A stretch of DNA of 64,000 nt from Tateyamaria sp. Alg231-49. GTDB taxonomy: Bacteria > Pseudomonadota > Alphaproteobacteria > Rhodobacterales > Rhodobacteraceae. The stretch is from NCBI RefSeq assembly GCF_900143535.1, contig NZ_FRFA01000008.1:124001-188000 (forward strand), read 5' to 3'. The position numbers were made by a program, and so were the translations under genes. The notes below the pieces were generated by a model, which saw only the letters and a list, made by a program, of their open reading frames with translations, searched no databases and was not told where the DNA came from. Numbering within the stretch: position 1 is the first letter of the stretch; the number at the start of each line of letters is the position of its first letter. Shown piece after piece: positions 42,355 through 51,191 of this stretch.

Positions 42355-43364
42355 TGGACCTCCTCAACGCCTTTGTCGCCCTCTCCAACTTCGTTCTGAT
42401 CCCGGCCATCGCCTATGGCTCGCAACTCGCCCTTGGCGCGCTGGGGGTCACCCTAATCTACGGCATCTTGCGCTTTTCCAACTTCGCCCATGGCGACACG
42501 ATGGCGTTCGGCACGATGGCCACGATCCTCATCACATGGGGGTTTCAGGCCATAGGCATTAGCGCTGGCCCCCTGCCGACCGCCCTGCTCGCCCTGCCCT
42601 TTGGCATTGCGATCTGTGCGGGCCTTTTGCTGTTAACCGACCGAACAGTGTACAAATTCTACCGCCAGCAAAAGGCCAAGCCGGTGATCTTCGTAATCGT
42701 CTCTCTTGGCGTCATGTTCATCATGAACGGGCTTGTCCGTTTTATCATCGGGCCCAATGACCAGCGCTTTGCGGATGGCGAACGCTTCATCATCTCGGTG
42801 CGCACGTTCAAGGAGATGACGGGCCTGCAAGAGGGGCTCGCCATCAAGACCACCCAAGGGATTACAGTGGTCACGGCCGTCATCGTAGTCGCAGCTCTGT
42901 TTTACTTCCTCAACCGCACGCGCACTGGCAAATCCATGCGGGCCTATTCGGACAACGAGGACCTTGCGCTGCTCTCCGGCATCAACCCCGAACGCGTCGT
43001 GATGGTCACATGGTTGATCGTGGCCGCATTGGCGACCATTGCGGGTGTGCTCTACGGACTGGACAAATCCTTCAAACCCTTCGTCTATTTTCAACTCCTC
43101 CTGCCCATCTTTGCCGCTGCTATCGTCGGCGGCCTCGGCTCTCCCATCGGGGCCATTGCCGGGGGATTCACCATCGCATTCAGCGAAGTCATGATCACCT
43201 ACGCGTGGAAAAAGGTCGCCAATTACGCCCTCCCCGAGGCCATAGCGCCAGACGGCCTCGCGCAGCTTCTCTCAACCGACTACAAATTCGCGGTTAGCTT
43301 CGTAATCTTGCTGATCGTGCTTCTGTTCAAGCCGACCGGCCTTTTCGCGGGGAAATCCGTATGA
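42354..43364 (+). CDS. livH: ABC transporter permease LivH type
   Basis: A 336-residue permease with about eight hydrophobic segments. GVTLIYGILRFSNFAHGD (about 31-48) is the strongly conserved LivH block, and AAIVGGLGSPIGAIAGG near 260 is the usual cytosolic coupling region. It starts with TAATG overlap on the small membrane gene and ends with ATGA overlap on livM. Confidence 0.92.
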   Translation: MDLLNAFVALSNFVLIPAIAYGSQLALGALGVTLIYGILRFSNFAHGDTMAFGTMATILITWGFQAIGISAGPLPTALLALPFGIAICAGLLLLTDRTVYKFYRQQKAKPVIFVIVSLGVMFIMNGLVRFIIGPNDQRFADGERFIISVRTFKEMTGLQEGLAIKTTQGITVVTAVIVVAALFYFLNRTRTGKSMRAYSDNEDLALLSGINPERVVMVTWLIVAALATIAGVLYGLDKSFKPFVYFQLLLPIFAAAIVGGLGSPIGAIAGGFTIAFSEVMITYAWKKVANYALPEAIAPDGLAQLLSTDYKFAVSFVILLIVLLFKPTGLFAGKSV

Positions 43365-44665
43365 GCGATCTCACACGCAATACCCTCTATTTTGCATTCG
43401 TCGCCCTTCTCATCATCGGGACCGGCTTTGTTCAAAGCTGGAACTCTGCCCTGTTTGTGCTGAATTTTGGGCTGATCAGCGCGATCATGGCGCTAGGGGT
43501 GAACCTGCAATGGGGCTTTGCGGGGCTGTTCAATGTCGGGATCATGGGTTTCGTTGCACTGGGCGGCCTTGCCACTGTGCTTGTGTCGATGCCCCCTGTG
43601 GGCGAGGCATGGGCCGCTGGCGGTATCCGCGTGATCCTGTCCCTTGTCCTTGGAGCCGCCACGATCGTCGGCGCAATCCTTGCCTATGGCGCTTTGCCCA
43701 AGGGGCGGATGCGCGCAATTGGTATGATTGCCATCCTTGTTGTCGGTTTCTTCGTATACCGCGCGGTCTTTGATGGCGGCGTGCAGGCGGTAGAAGCGGT
43801 CAATCCCGCCAACGCAGGCTACCTTGGCGGCCTGAATCTCCCCATCCTCATCGCATGGCCTGTGGGCGGACTTTTGGCGGCGGGCGCGGCGTGGGTCATC
43901 GGTAAAACAGCGCTTGGTTTGCGCTCGGATTACCTCGCTATCGCGACGCTCGGCATCGCCGAGATCATTATCGCCGTGATGAAGAACGAAGACTGGCTGG
44001 CGCGCGGTGTCAAAAATGTGGTCGGCCTGCCCCGACCCGCACCTTACGAAATTGATCTTCAAAATGACCCCTCTTTCGTCGAACGCGCTGCGGGACTGGG
44101 TCTCGACCCCGTCACGGCTTCCACCCTCTGGGTTAAACTGATCTATGCTGGCTTGTTCTCTGTCGTCCTGATCGCCCTCTTTATTCTGGCTCAACGCGCA
44201 CTCCACTCTCCGTGGGGCCGCATGATGCGCGCCATCCGTGACAATGAGGTCGCGGCCGAAGCCATGGGCAAGGACGTCACCGCGCGCCACTTGCAGGTCT
44301 TCGTGCTTGGGTCTGCCATCTGCGGCATTGCGGGCGCGATGATGACAACGCTGGACGGCCAACTTACCCCCGGCAGCTATCAACCGCTGCGCTTTACCTT
44401 TCTTGTGTGGGTCATGGTGATCGTGGGTGGGTCTGGCAGCAACCTCGGCTCGGTGCTGGGTGGGTTCCTGATCTGGTGGCTCTGGGTGATGGTCGAACCA
44501 ATTGGGCTTGGGCTGATGCAACTGATAACTTCAGGCATGGCCGAAGGTTATTGGTTGCGCGACCACCTGCTGGATTCAGCGGCGCACATGCGGTTGCTGA
44601 CCATGGGATTTGTACTGATCCTCGTGCTGCGGTTTAGCCCACGGGGGCTGATCCCAGAGAGGTAG
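43361..44665 (+). CDS. livM: ABC transporter permease LivM type
   Basis: A 434-residue permease. Conserved LivM features are GFAGLFNVGIMGFVALGGLATVLV (about 52-75), GLRSDYLAIATLGIAEII (around 186-203) and MRAIRDNEVAAEAMG near 287. A longer central loop than usual (about residues 110-150) contributes to its size. Last gene of the operon. Confidence 0.92.
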   Translation: MSDLTRNTLYFAFVALLIIGTGFVQSWNSALFVLNFGLISAIMALGVNLQWGFAGLFNVGIMGFVALGGLATVLVSMPPVGEAWAAGGIRVILSLVLGAATIVGAILAYGALPKGRMRAIGMIAILVVGFFVYRAVFDGGVQAVEAVNPANAGYLGGLNLPILIAWPVGGLLAAGAAWVIGKTALGLRSDYLAIATLGIAEIIIAVMKNEDWLARGVKNVVGLPRPAPYEIDLQNDPSFVERAAGLGLDPVTASTLWVKLIYAGLFSVVLIALFILAQRALHSPWGRMMRAIRDNEVAAEAMGKDVTARHLQVFVLGSAICGIAGAMMTTLDGQLTPGSYQPLRFTFLVWVMVIVGGSGSNLGSVLGGFLIWWLWVMVEPIGLGLMQLITSGMAEGYWLRDHLLDSAAHMRLLTMGFVLILVLRFSPRGLIPER

Positions 44666-44787
44666 AAGAAAGTCCGCTCAGGGGCATACCCGTCGTTTAG
44701 AATACCTCTTTCGTCACGTTGCGTTTGTGTATTTGAATGTCGCCCCTGATGCTTCCAGGTTACTCATGCAGAACGAAGGAGACTGAT

Positions 44788-44853
44788 ATGAACCTATTGG
44801 CTCTTTGCGCCGTATACAGTGCCTTTGGCATGCTCCACCAAGGCTTGTCATAA
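44788..44853 (+). CDS. 21-residue leader peptide with strong ribosome site
   Basis: GAAGGAGACTGAT precedes an ATG at 44788. The 21-residue frame begins MNLLALCAVYSAFGMLHQ and ends in TAATG, overlapping the start of the phospholipase-A2-like gene. The excellent ribosome site and exact overlap suggest a translated leader that couples or controls the next gene. The peptide is hydrophobic and may also insert in the membrane. Confidence 0.5.
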   Translation: MNLLALCAVYSAFGMLHQGLS

Positions 44854-45416
44854 TGGCTCGCCTTGACCTGATCACCCTCGCAATTCTGATTGGCACGGGT
44901 GCGGCGAAGGCTGAAGACTGGTCCGACCAGATCTCCCGCGCTGTCGAAATGCCCGCGCATCGTTGGTTGGCTGAGCAACGCGCGGAGAGCGATGGTCCGA
45001 CCCCGTTCACGACAGATGGATGCTCCGGGGGAATGTCCAGCCTCTGGACTTTCATGGCCGAACGTTACCCTGCATTTTCCGAAGCGCATGGTGGCGTACC
45101 ACCTTGGGAAACCTGCTGTGTGACCCATGACCGGGCCTATCACGATGCTGGACCTGACCCGACACCTGGCGCCAGCTATGACGCGCGCCTTGCCGCGGAC
45201 GAGGCTCTGCGTCAATGCGTACAAGGAACTGAAAGCGTTCGCGACAAGGTTCTGATCGAGGAGTACGGCTTGGATTCAGCGCAAGTGCGTGCTGCTTACG
45301 GTGCGATCTCCGAGTCTATGTTCCAAGCCGTGCGGCTGGGTGGCGGCCCGTGTACCGGTCTGCCTTGGCGATGGGGCTATGGGTACCCGCATTGCTGGAC
45401 GCGCGTTGAAGACTAA
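44853..45416 (+). CDS. Exported phospholipase-A2-like protein
   Basis: The ATG at 44853 overlaps the leader stop. The 187-residue protein has a signal peptide (MARLDLITLAILIGTGAAKA) and then TDGCSGGMSSLW (54-65) and ETCCVTHDRAYHDAG (86-100). The latter matches the catalytic CCxxHD arrangement of phospholipase A2 (H92, D93), and further cysteines could form disulfides. The fold assignment is from this motif; overall similarity is unknown to me. It would act in the periplasm or outside the cell on phospholipids. Confidence 0.6.
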   Translation: MARLDLITLAILIGTGAAKAEDWSDQISRAVEMPAHRWLAEQRAESDGPTPFTTDGCSGGMSSLWTFMAERYPAFSEAHGGVPPWETCCVTHDRAYHDAGPDPTPGASYDARLAADEALRQCVQGTESVRDKVLIEEYGLDSAQVRAAYGAISESMFQAVRLGGGPCTGLPWRWGYGYPHCWTRVED

Positions 45417-45886
45417 GGCGGCGCAAGCTTTCCCAAGCACCGGCGGATGGCGATGAGCAACGCCTGAGAAACGCACGGGCAAGGTGACAAAGGCGCAGAA
45501 AAATCTGCTGTCCAAAAGCCGCACGAAATCAAATGCCCTGTAGATTCAGCGTATGAGAAGATTGGGCACAGATGTTCCGTTTATGTAAGAACCTTCCGTT
45601 CTCCCACCTGAGCGGAATGGGAGACATCATGGAAGGGAATGTTTATCGGCAGCGGTTGAGCGCTTTTGTTGGTCGTTGGATAGTTCGACTAACGCCGCTC
45701 TACTGTTTGGCGCGTACTCGACCCTGACTTTGCCTATGCACTTGCCTTTTGGGCTGTAAATGCAGGTCGTATCACGGAATGCGAACGCAGGACGTACTGG
45801 GCACTTTGGGATATGAACGGCAGCTCGCTTTTCTCTGCATGAACGTCCTCAAGGGGCTCAAGGCCGATATTCAAACCTTTCCTGTT
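45417..45886. other. Gap with a possible frameshifted small gene
   Basis: About 470 bp without a clear gene. From an ATG at 45629 with a GGGAGACATC ribosome site a 32-codon frame runs to 45727. In another frame the following bases read RVLDPDFAYALAFWAVNAGR and on to ALWDMNGSSLFSA at about 45840, which has protein-like composition. A single-base frameshift would join them into a 75-residue product, so this may be a recently broken gene. Confidence 0.3.
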
Positions 45887-47431
45887 TCACCGCCCCTTGA
45901 ACAACCCGCCCAAAATTCCGCGCACCATGCGGCGACCCGTGGTGCCCGTCAGTTCCTTGACCACCATCTTTGTCATCTGCTCTCCAAATGTCGGATTGAC
46001 CCGCGCAGGGCGCGAGGTTGACCGCGTGACGCCCTTGCCAGAATACCTGCGTGCAGCGTTGAATTCGCGCAGCATGGGAGTGTCAGCCTCTTCGGCCTCT
46101 TCCTCAGATTTTGCGGCCTCAGCCGCAGCTTTTTCAGCGCGTTCCTTGAGGATTTCGAAGGCTGAAGTACGATCCAGCGTTTCATCATACTTTCCGGCCA
46201 TATCGCTGGCCACCATGACCTCTGCCCGCTCGGCCACGCTGAGAGGCCCAAGTTGCGAAGATGGCGGGCGGATCAACGTTCGCTCGACGACCCCCGGAAT
46301 ACCCTTTTTCATCAGCATCGACGTCACCGCCTCGCCCACTCCAACCTCGCGGATCGCCTCTTCGGTGGAAAAGCGCGGGTTCTCGCGATAGGTTTCCGCC
46401 GCCAGTTTCAACTGTTTGCGGTCCTTAGCTGTAAAGGCGCGCAGGGCATGCTGGATACGGTTGCCAAGCTGCCCAAGGATATCCTCGGGCACGTCCGACG
46501 GGTTTTGCGTGATGAAATACACCCCCACCCCCTTGGAGCGGATCAGGCGGGCCACCTGCTCCACCTTGTCCACGAGCGCTTTGGGGGCATCATCGAACAG
46601 CAGATGCGCCTCATCAAAGAAGAAAACCAGCTTGGGTTTATCGGGGTCTCCGACTTCGGGCAGCTCTTCGAAGAGTTCGGACAGCAGCCACAACAGGAAC
46701 GTCGCGTAGAGGCCCGGCGCCTGCATCAGCTTGTCCGAGGCGAGGATGTTGATGCGCCCCTTTCCGTTCGCATCGGTGCGCATCAGATCCGCCAGTTCCA
46801 GTGCCGGTTCGCCAAACAGACCTGCCCCGCCCTGATTTTCCAGAACCAAGAGGCGCCGTTGGATCGCACCGATGGACGCACTGGACACATTGCCATAGCG
46901 CAAAGACAACGTTTTGCTGTTTTCACCGATCCAAACCAGCAATGCCTGCAAATCCTTAAGATCAAGCAGCGGCATCCCTTCTTCGTCCGAGAGGCGGAAG
47001 GCGATGTTCAGGATGCCCTCTTGCGCCTCGGTCAATTCAAGCAGCCGCGCCAGCAGAAGCGGCCCCATCTCGGACACGGTCGTGCGCACGGGGTGGCCCT
47101 GATCGCCGAACAAATCCCAGAACGTCACTGGGCACGCGTGATAGGTAAAGTCCTTGAACCCTATCTTTTCGGCACGGCTCATGAACGGTTCGTGCAACTT
47201 GTGATCCGCAGTGCCGGATTTGGCGAGGCCTGATAGATCGCCTTTGACGTCCGACAGGAACACCGGGACGCCTGCATTTGAGAAACCTTCGGCCAGGATC
47301 TGCAAGGTAACTGTTTTGCCGGTGCCCGTCGCTCCTGCCACCAGCCCATGTCGATTGGCATACCCAAGGGACAGTCCTTGTGGTTCGGCATAGTCGGCAC
47401 CGCCCCCGCCGATAAAAATGTCTTTGCTCAT
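45887..47431 (-). CDS. DUF853/HerA-like ATPase
   Basis: A 514-residue FtsK/HerA-superfamily ATPase of the YjgR/DUF853 type. Walker A is [10 protein letters not shown] (about 33-42), Walker B is [15 protein letters not shown] with a following [14 protein letters not shown] sensor, and a charged coiled segment (about 440-470, rich in Ala, Glu and Lys) precedes a basic tail. These conserved proteins are thought to act on DNA or membranes as hexameric motors; their role is poorly known. The start at 47431 fits the family N-terminus ([14 protein letters not shown]); an ATG seven codons earlier has AGAGG close to it. Confidence 0.85.
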   Translation of the reverse strand: MSKDIFIGGGGADYAEPQGLSLGYANRHGLVAGATGTGKTVTLQILAEGFSNAGVPVFLSDVKGDLSGLAKSGTADHKLHEPFMSRAEKIGFKDFTYHACPVTFWDLFGDQGHPVRTTVSEMGPLLLARLLELTEAQEGILNIAFRLSDEEGMPLLDLKDLQALLVWIGENSKTLSLRYGNVSSASIGAIQRRLLVLENQGGAGLFGEPALELADLMRTDANGKGRINILASDKLMQAPGLYATFLLWLLSELFEELPEVGDPDKPKLVFFFDEAHLLFDDAPKALVDKVEQVARLIRSKGVGVYFITQNPSDVPEDILGQLGNRIQHALRAFTAKDRKQLKLAAETYRENPRFSTEEAIREVGVGEAVTSMLMKKGIPGVVERTLIRPPSSQLGPLSVAERAEVMVASDMAGKYDETLDRTSAFEILKERAEKAAAEAAKSEEEAEEADTPMLREFNAARRYSGKGVTRSTSRPARVNPTFGEQMTKMVVKELTGTTGRRMVRGILGGLFKGR

Positions 47432-47499
47432 CCTCGTTAACCTTTTGTCCATGGGCCTCTTCGGAGGGACCATACAAAGTTAATACTTGGGTGCCATAG

Positions 47500-47583
47500 T
47501 GTTTTTGTTCCCGCCTAATGTCCTCCTGGTGCGGAACACTTCCTCCCTGTCAGACTGGCCGCGCCTTGTGCGCGGCCTTTTTT
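47500..47583 (+). ncRNA. Candidate small RNA with anti-Shine-Dalgarno loops
   Basis: The stretch can fold into a stem TGTTCC-c-CGC / GCGGAACA whose loop exposes CCTCCT (47522-47527). A second exposed TTCCTCCC (47540-47547) follows, then a perfect terminator. This is the layout of alphaproteobacterial small RNAs with CCUCCU-type loops (such as the CcsR group of Rhodobacter), which bind ribosome sites or proteins. No protein gene on the plus strand ends here to explain the terminator. The 5' end and promoter are not defined. Confidence 0.5.
47557..47583 (+). terminator. Rho-independent terminator
   Basis: GGCCGCGC / GCGCGGCC with a CTTGT loop and six T residues. It ends the first candidate small RNA. 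Confidence 0.85.
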
Positions 47584-47627
47584 GGGTCGCCGCACGCACT
47601 AGACACAAAAACGATTCATAAAGGCTG

Positions 47628-47656
47628 TTGACCAGCGCGTGACGCTTTCGTAACGT
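47628..47656 (+). promoter_or_regulatory. Sigma-70-like promoter for second candidate small RNA
   Basis: TTGACC and TAACGT are separated by exactly 17 bases. Transcription would start near 47663 and meet a strong terminator 70 bases later. Confidence 0.5.
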
Positions 47657-47662
47657 TCGCGC

Positions 47663-47733
47663 AATAAGTCGGCCAGTCCGACGGGGAGTTACAAAAAACG
47701 ATCGGAAAAGGAGGCTTTACGGCCTCCTTTTTT
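47663..47733 (+). ncRNA. Second candidate small RNA or attenuated leader
   Basis: From the predicted start the RNA has a GTCGG-ccagt-CCGAC hairpin, a single-stranded purine-rich part, and a terminator at 47706-47733 (AAAAGGAGGC / GCCTCCTTTT then T residues). It ends 118 bases before the invasion-associated-locus gene, so it could be an independent RNA of about 70 nucleotides or the attenuated leader of that gene. Confidence 0.42.
47706..47733 (+). terminator. Rho-independent terminator
   Basis: AAAAGGAGGC pairs with GCCTCCTTTT around TTTACG, followed by two further T residues. Being A-rich on one side and T-rich on the other, it may work in both directions. Confidence 0.8.
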
Positions 47734-47850
47734 GTGTTTGGGCGCAGGGGCCCGGCCGGTTGAACTGGCTGTGATGAAAACTTTGCGCTTTGCCCCTGAC
47801 AGCGCCCTTCGGGCGTGTTAGCACCCCCATTGATACGCAACTGAACCGGA

Positions 47851-48465
47851 ATGAACATGCGCACCTTTTTGATTGCATTGACCACGGGCCTTGTCCTGCC
47901 CGCCGCCCTGTTGGCGCAAACCACGGACACCGAAACAACCCAAGCAGAAACGCCATCCCAAAGCATCGAAGACCAGCTGAGCCTTGGCGAAGATGCGAGC
48001 CAACCACAGGTGGGCGAGACCTATACGGCAGAAAAAAACGGTGATTGGGACCTGCGCTGCATTAAGACAGAAGAAGGTACTGAAGAGCCCTGCCAGATGT
48101 ATCAGCTGATGTCGGACAGCGAAGGCACGCCCGTCGCCGAAGTTTCGATCTTCCGTTTGCCCGAAGGTGGACGCGCAGTAGCAGGCGCGACAATCGTCGT
48201 GCCGCTCGAGACGTCACTTCCCCAACAGCTGACAATGCAGGTCGACGATGGCGCTGCGCGTCGCTATCCCTATTCGTTTTGTAATTCGATTGGGTGCTAT
48301 TCGCGCGTCGGCCTTGTGGCCGAGGAAATCGCCGCCTTTCGCGCTGGTGGCAAGGCCACTGTAACAATCGTTCCAGCCTTGGCGCCTGACCAGAAAGTCG
48401 CGGTGACGATGTCGCTCAGCGGCTTTACCGCAAGTTTCGATAAGACCACCGTTCTAGAAAACTAA
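47851..48465 (+). CDS. Invasion-associated locus B family protein
   Basis: A 204-residue exported protein: signal peptide MNMRTFLIALTTGLVLPAALLA, an acidic linker (23-60), then the IalB-type beta domain with DWDLRCIKTEEGTEEPCQMYQ (about 65-85) and YPYSFCNSIGCYSRVGL, holding the four conserved cysteines. These periplasmic proteins are common in alphaproteobacteria, also in free-living ones, and their role is unclear. A second start two codons later is possible. A strong terminator follows. Confidence 0.85.
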   Translation: MNMRTFLIALTTGLVLPAALLAQTTDTETTQAETPSQSIEDQLSLGEDASQPQVGETYTAEKNGDWDLRCIKTEEGTEEPCQMYQLMSDSEGTPVAEVSIFRLPEGGRAVAGATIVVPLETSLPQQLTMQVDDGAARRYPYSFCNSIGCYSRVGLVAEEIAAFRAGGKATVTIVPALAPDQKVAVTMSLSGFTASFDKTTVLEN

Positions 48466-48492
48466 GCGGGCCCCAAAGGCCTGCAAGACCGA

Positions 48493-48524
48493 AAGACCGC
48501 GCAGTTTCAGCGCGGTCTTTTTTT
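48493..48524 (+). terminator. Rho-independent terminator after IalB-like gene
   Basis: AAGACCGCGC / GCGCGGTCTT with a seven-base loop and a long T run. It separates this gene from the convergent ketosynthase gene. Confidence 0.88.
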
Positions 48525-48561
48525 GTTTCACAACTGGAGACTAGGTTTTGGTTGAGATGCC

Positions 48562-49770
48562 TTAGACCCGCGCCAGTGCGAGAACTGCGTTCATGCCCCC
48601 AAAGGCAAAGGCGTTGGACAAAACCACATCGACTTTGGCCTCGCGCGCATCGTTCGGCACAACGTCCAAAGCGCATTCCGGATCCGGTTCTTCGTATCCG
48701 ATGGTCGGGGCGATGATGCCATCACGCAGCGCCATGATGCAGGCCAACAATTCAACAGCACCCGTACCGCCGATCAGATGCCCATGCATGGACTTGGTGG
48801 AGGAAATCATCAGCTTGTCGGCGTGGGGCCCAAAAACATCTGCAACAGCGGCACATTCCGTCTTGTCATTCGCCGCAGTGCCAGTGCCGTGCGCGTTGAT
48901 GTAGCCGACCTGATCCCGGTTCACTTTTGCATCTGCCAAAGCGCCCGCCATGGCCCGCGCCGCGCCATTCTTGGAGGGCATCACAATGTCACTTGCATCC
49001 GAGGACATGGCAAAGCCAACCACTTCGCAGAGTATGTCAGCGCCGCGTTTGCGCGCGTGCTCGTATTCTTCGAACACAAATATACCGGCCCCCTCGCCCT
49101 GCACCATGCCGTTGCGGTTCGCCGAAAACGGACGGCACGCGTCCTTAGACATCACGCGCAAACCTTCCCACGCCTTTACTCCACCAAAGCACAGCATGCT
49201 TTCAGACCCGCCGGTGATCATCGCCGGGGCCATGCCGGTCCGCACCATTTGAAAGGCTTGCGCCATGGCATGGTTGGACGAAGCACAGGCCGTAGAGACA
49301 GTAAAGGACGGTCCCTTGAGGTTGTGTTCCATGCTCACGTGGCTGGCAGCCGCGTTGTTCATCAGCTTGGGCACAACAAAGGGATGAACCCGGTTCTTGC
49401 CCTCTTCATAGACCGAGCGATAGTTCGCGTCCCACGTGCTGACACCCCCCCCGGCAGTGCCCAGAACGACGCCCGACTTGGCAGCTTCGTCGCCCGAGAA
49501 TGTTAGCCCGGATTGCTCAATCGCTTCTTTTGCGGCTGCGAGGGTGAACTGGGTGAAGCGGTCATAAAGGCTCATCTGCTGACGGTTATAACGTCCTTCA
49601 GCCTCAAAGCCGCGCACCTGCCCACCGATCTGGATCGACAGACGTTCGACATCCTGAAAATCGAGCGCGCCAATTCCGCAGCGCCCTTCGCGCATCGCCT
49701 CAAGCGTGTTGGGCACATCATGACCAAGCGCATTCACGCTGCCCGCCCCGGTGATAACGACGCGGTACAT
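48562..49770 (-). CDS. Beta-ketoacyl-ACP synthase (FabF-like)
   Basis: A 402-residue condensing enzyme. Active-site residues are C162 (VSTACASSNHA), H294 (NAHGTGTAANDKTE), K326 and H331 (STKSMHGHLIGG). It extends acyl chains on an acyl carrier protein. The start overlaps the stop of a dedicated ACP gene (TGATG), and LpxD lies just upstream, so the enzyme probably makes a special acyl chain, for example for lipid A, and is not the main FabF. The acyl chain length is unknown. Confidence 0.88.
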   Translation of the reverse strand: MYRVVITGAGSVNALGHDVPNTLEAMREGRCGIGALDFQDVERLSIQIGGQVRGFEAEGRYNRQQMSLYDRFTQFTLAAAKEAIEQSGLTFSGDEAAKSGVVLGTAGGGVSTWDANYRSVYEEGKNRVHPFVVPKLMNNAAASHVSMEHNLKGPSFTVSTACASSNHAMAQAFQMVRTGMAPAMITGGSESMLCFGGVKAWEGLRVMSKDACRPFSANRNGMVQGEGAGIFVFEEYEHARKRGADILCEVVGFAMSSDASDIVMPSKNGAARAMAGALADAKVNRDQVGYINAHGTGTAANDKTECAAVADVFGPHADKLMISSTKSMHGHLIGGTGAVELLACIMALRDGIIAPTIGYEEPDPECALDVVPNDAREAKVDVVLSNAFAFGGMNAVLALARV

Positions 49771-50030
49771 CAGCCTTTTTGGTCCGAAATCAGCTTTTCA
49801 ATGCCTTTGATGATGGACTGCACGTTGGTGATGTCAAAATCGGATTCAGATGGATCGTTGGCATTGAAAGGCACCGATAAGTCGAACTCTTCCTCGATTG
49901 CGAAAATGCTTTCCACAAGGCCAAGAGAGTCGATGCCCAGGTCTTCAAGCGTACTGTCCAGTGCGACGTCGCCCGGTTCCAGAACAGCCTGTTCAGCGAT
50001 GATTTCAATAACCTTGTCCTGAACACTCAT
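49770..50030 (-). CDS. Dedicated acyl carrier protein
   Basis: An 86-residue acidic carrier protein with the phosphopantetheine serine at S35 in DLGIDSLGLVE. After the normal fold it has an acidic insertion (FNANDPSESDFDIT, 55-68), as in AcpXL-like carriers and unlike the housekeeping AcpP. It is transcribed with the ketosynthase and close to lpxD, pointing to lipid A acyl supply. Confidence 0.87.
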   Translation of the reverse strand: MSVQDKVIEIIAEQAVLEPGDVALDSTLEDLGIDSLGLVESIFAIEEEFDLSVPFNANDPSESDFDITNVQSIIKGIEKLISDQKG

Positions 50031-50062
50031 GGCCCGTCCTCTTCGCGATTTACGCCGTTGAT

Positions 50063-51154
50063 TTAGTCACTGGAACCTGACTTGAAAACCGCTTTCTTGA
50101 GGGCGGCAATGTCAGCGACATAGCGCGGCAGGCGGCGCAACGCCTTATAGCTGTTGATCTGGGTTTTCATCTCGGTCGCCGGATACCCCAGCATGACCTT
50201 GCCCGCAGAAACGGAAGAGAGGATAACGCTGGCCCCGCCAACCACGACGCGGTCCCCGATGGACAGATTGTCCGCAATACCCGACTGCCCGCCAAGCACG
50301 ACGAAATTGCCGATAGTGGCCGATCCGGCCACGCCGGCTTGTGCGCAGACCAGCACGTCATTGCCTAGCACTGCGTTGTGCCCGATCTGGACAAGGCTGT
50401 CGATCTTGGTGCGGTCCCCGATGCGCGTAGCCCGGATAGTGCCGTTATCGATGGTGGTGTTCGCGCCCACTTCAACATCGTCACCGATCAGAACACCGCC
50501 AAGGCTTGCGATGCGCGCCCACGCTTGGCCCTGCGCTTCCCCCTGTTCTCCAAGGCTTTCTCGTGCGGTCTCAACACCGCTTTTTTCCGGCGTGACAAAA
50601 GAAAACCCATCGCCACCGATGCGCACGCCGGGGTGCGCAACAAATCGGGCGCCAATGTCCACCCGCGCGCCGATGCTTACATGTTCGCGCAGGAACGCGC
50701 GCTCACCAAGAGACGCTTTCCAGCCGATAAAGCAGAGTGGCCCGATCACAGACCCCGCGCCAATCGTGGCGTCTGCTCCGATGACAGCCCCCGCACCGAT
50801 GGACACATCCGCACCAATCCGGGCTGTTGGATCAATGATCGCGCTGGGATGGATGCCTGCATCAAACCCCTGCCCCAGGTCCATCATCGTGGTAAGGTGA
50901 GACATCGCATAGCGTGGACGTTGCGGCAGGATTGCAGCCTTCAGGCCCAGGGCCTGCCAGTCGGCCTCTGCCCAGAGCATCGCAGCCTGCGCCGACCCGT
51001 TCGCCAAGCTTTCAGCGTATTTTGCCGTGCTTGCCATAGCAAGATCGTCTGGACCTGCCGAGCCGGGCTCTGCCAGTGCAGAAATCACAATGGATGTGTC
51101 GCCAACAGCCTCCGCTCCGATCGCGTCGGCAATCTCTGCAACGGTGTAGCGCAT
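50063..51154 (-). CDS. lpxD: UDP-3-O-acylglucosamine N-acyltransferase LpxD
   Basis: A 363-residue LpxD: an N-terminal uridine-binding domain (1-100), then the left-handed beta helix of hexapeptide repeats (GADVSIGAGAVIGADATIGAGSVIG region), with a catalytic-type histidine in IGHNAVLGNDVLV, and a C-terminal helix. It adds the N-linked acyl chain in lipid A synthesis using acyl-ACP. The start at 51154 has GGGGGACC upstream. Downstream carrier protein and ketosynthase genes suggest a special acyl-ACP donor. The other lpx genes are not in the window. Confidence 0.92.
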   Translation of the reverse strand: MRYTVAEIADAIGAEAVGDTSIVISALAEPGSAGPDDLAMASTAKYAESLANGSAQAAMLWAEADWQALGLKAAILPQRPRYAMSHLTTMMDLGQGFDAGIHPSAIIDPTARIGADVSIGAGAVIGADATIGAGSVIGPLCFIGWKASLGERAFLREHVSIGARVDIGARFVAHPGVRIGGDGFSFVTPEKSGVETARESLGEQGEAQGQAWARIASLGGVLIGDDVEVGANTTIDNGTIRATRIGDRTKIDSLVQIGHNAVLGNDVLVCAQAGVAGSATIGNFVVLGGQSGIADNLSIGDRVVVGGASVILSSVSAGKVMLGYPATEMKTQINSYKALRRLPRYVADIAALKKAVFKSGSSD

Positions 51155-51191
51155 TAGGGTCCCCCGGCCGCAAAAGCTGTCGGGGGAAGAC

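Noticed and set aside
43493-44521. Minus-strand frame of 342 codons
   Set aside because: Antisense to livM; it is His/Asp/Arg-rich, as expected for the reverse of membrane-protein codons.
46253-47233. Plus-strand frame of 326 codons
   Set aside because: Antisense to the HerA-like ATPase.
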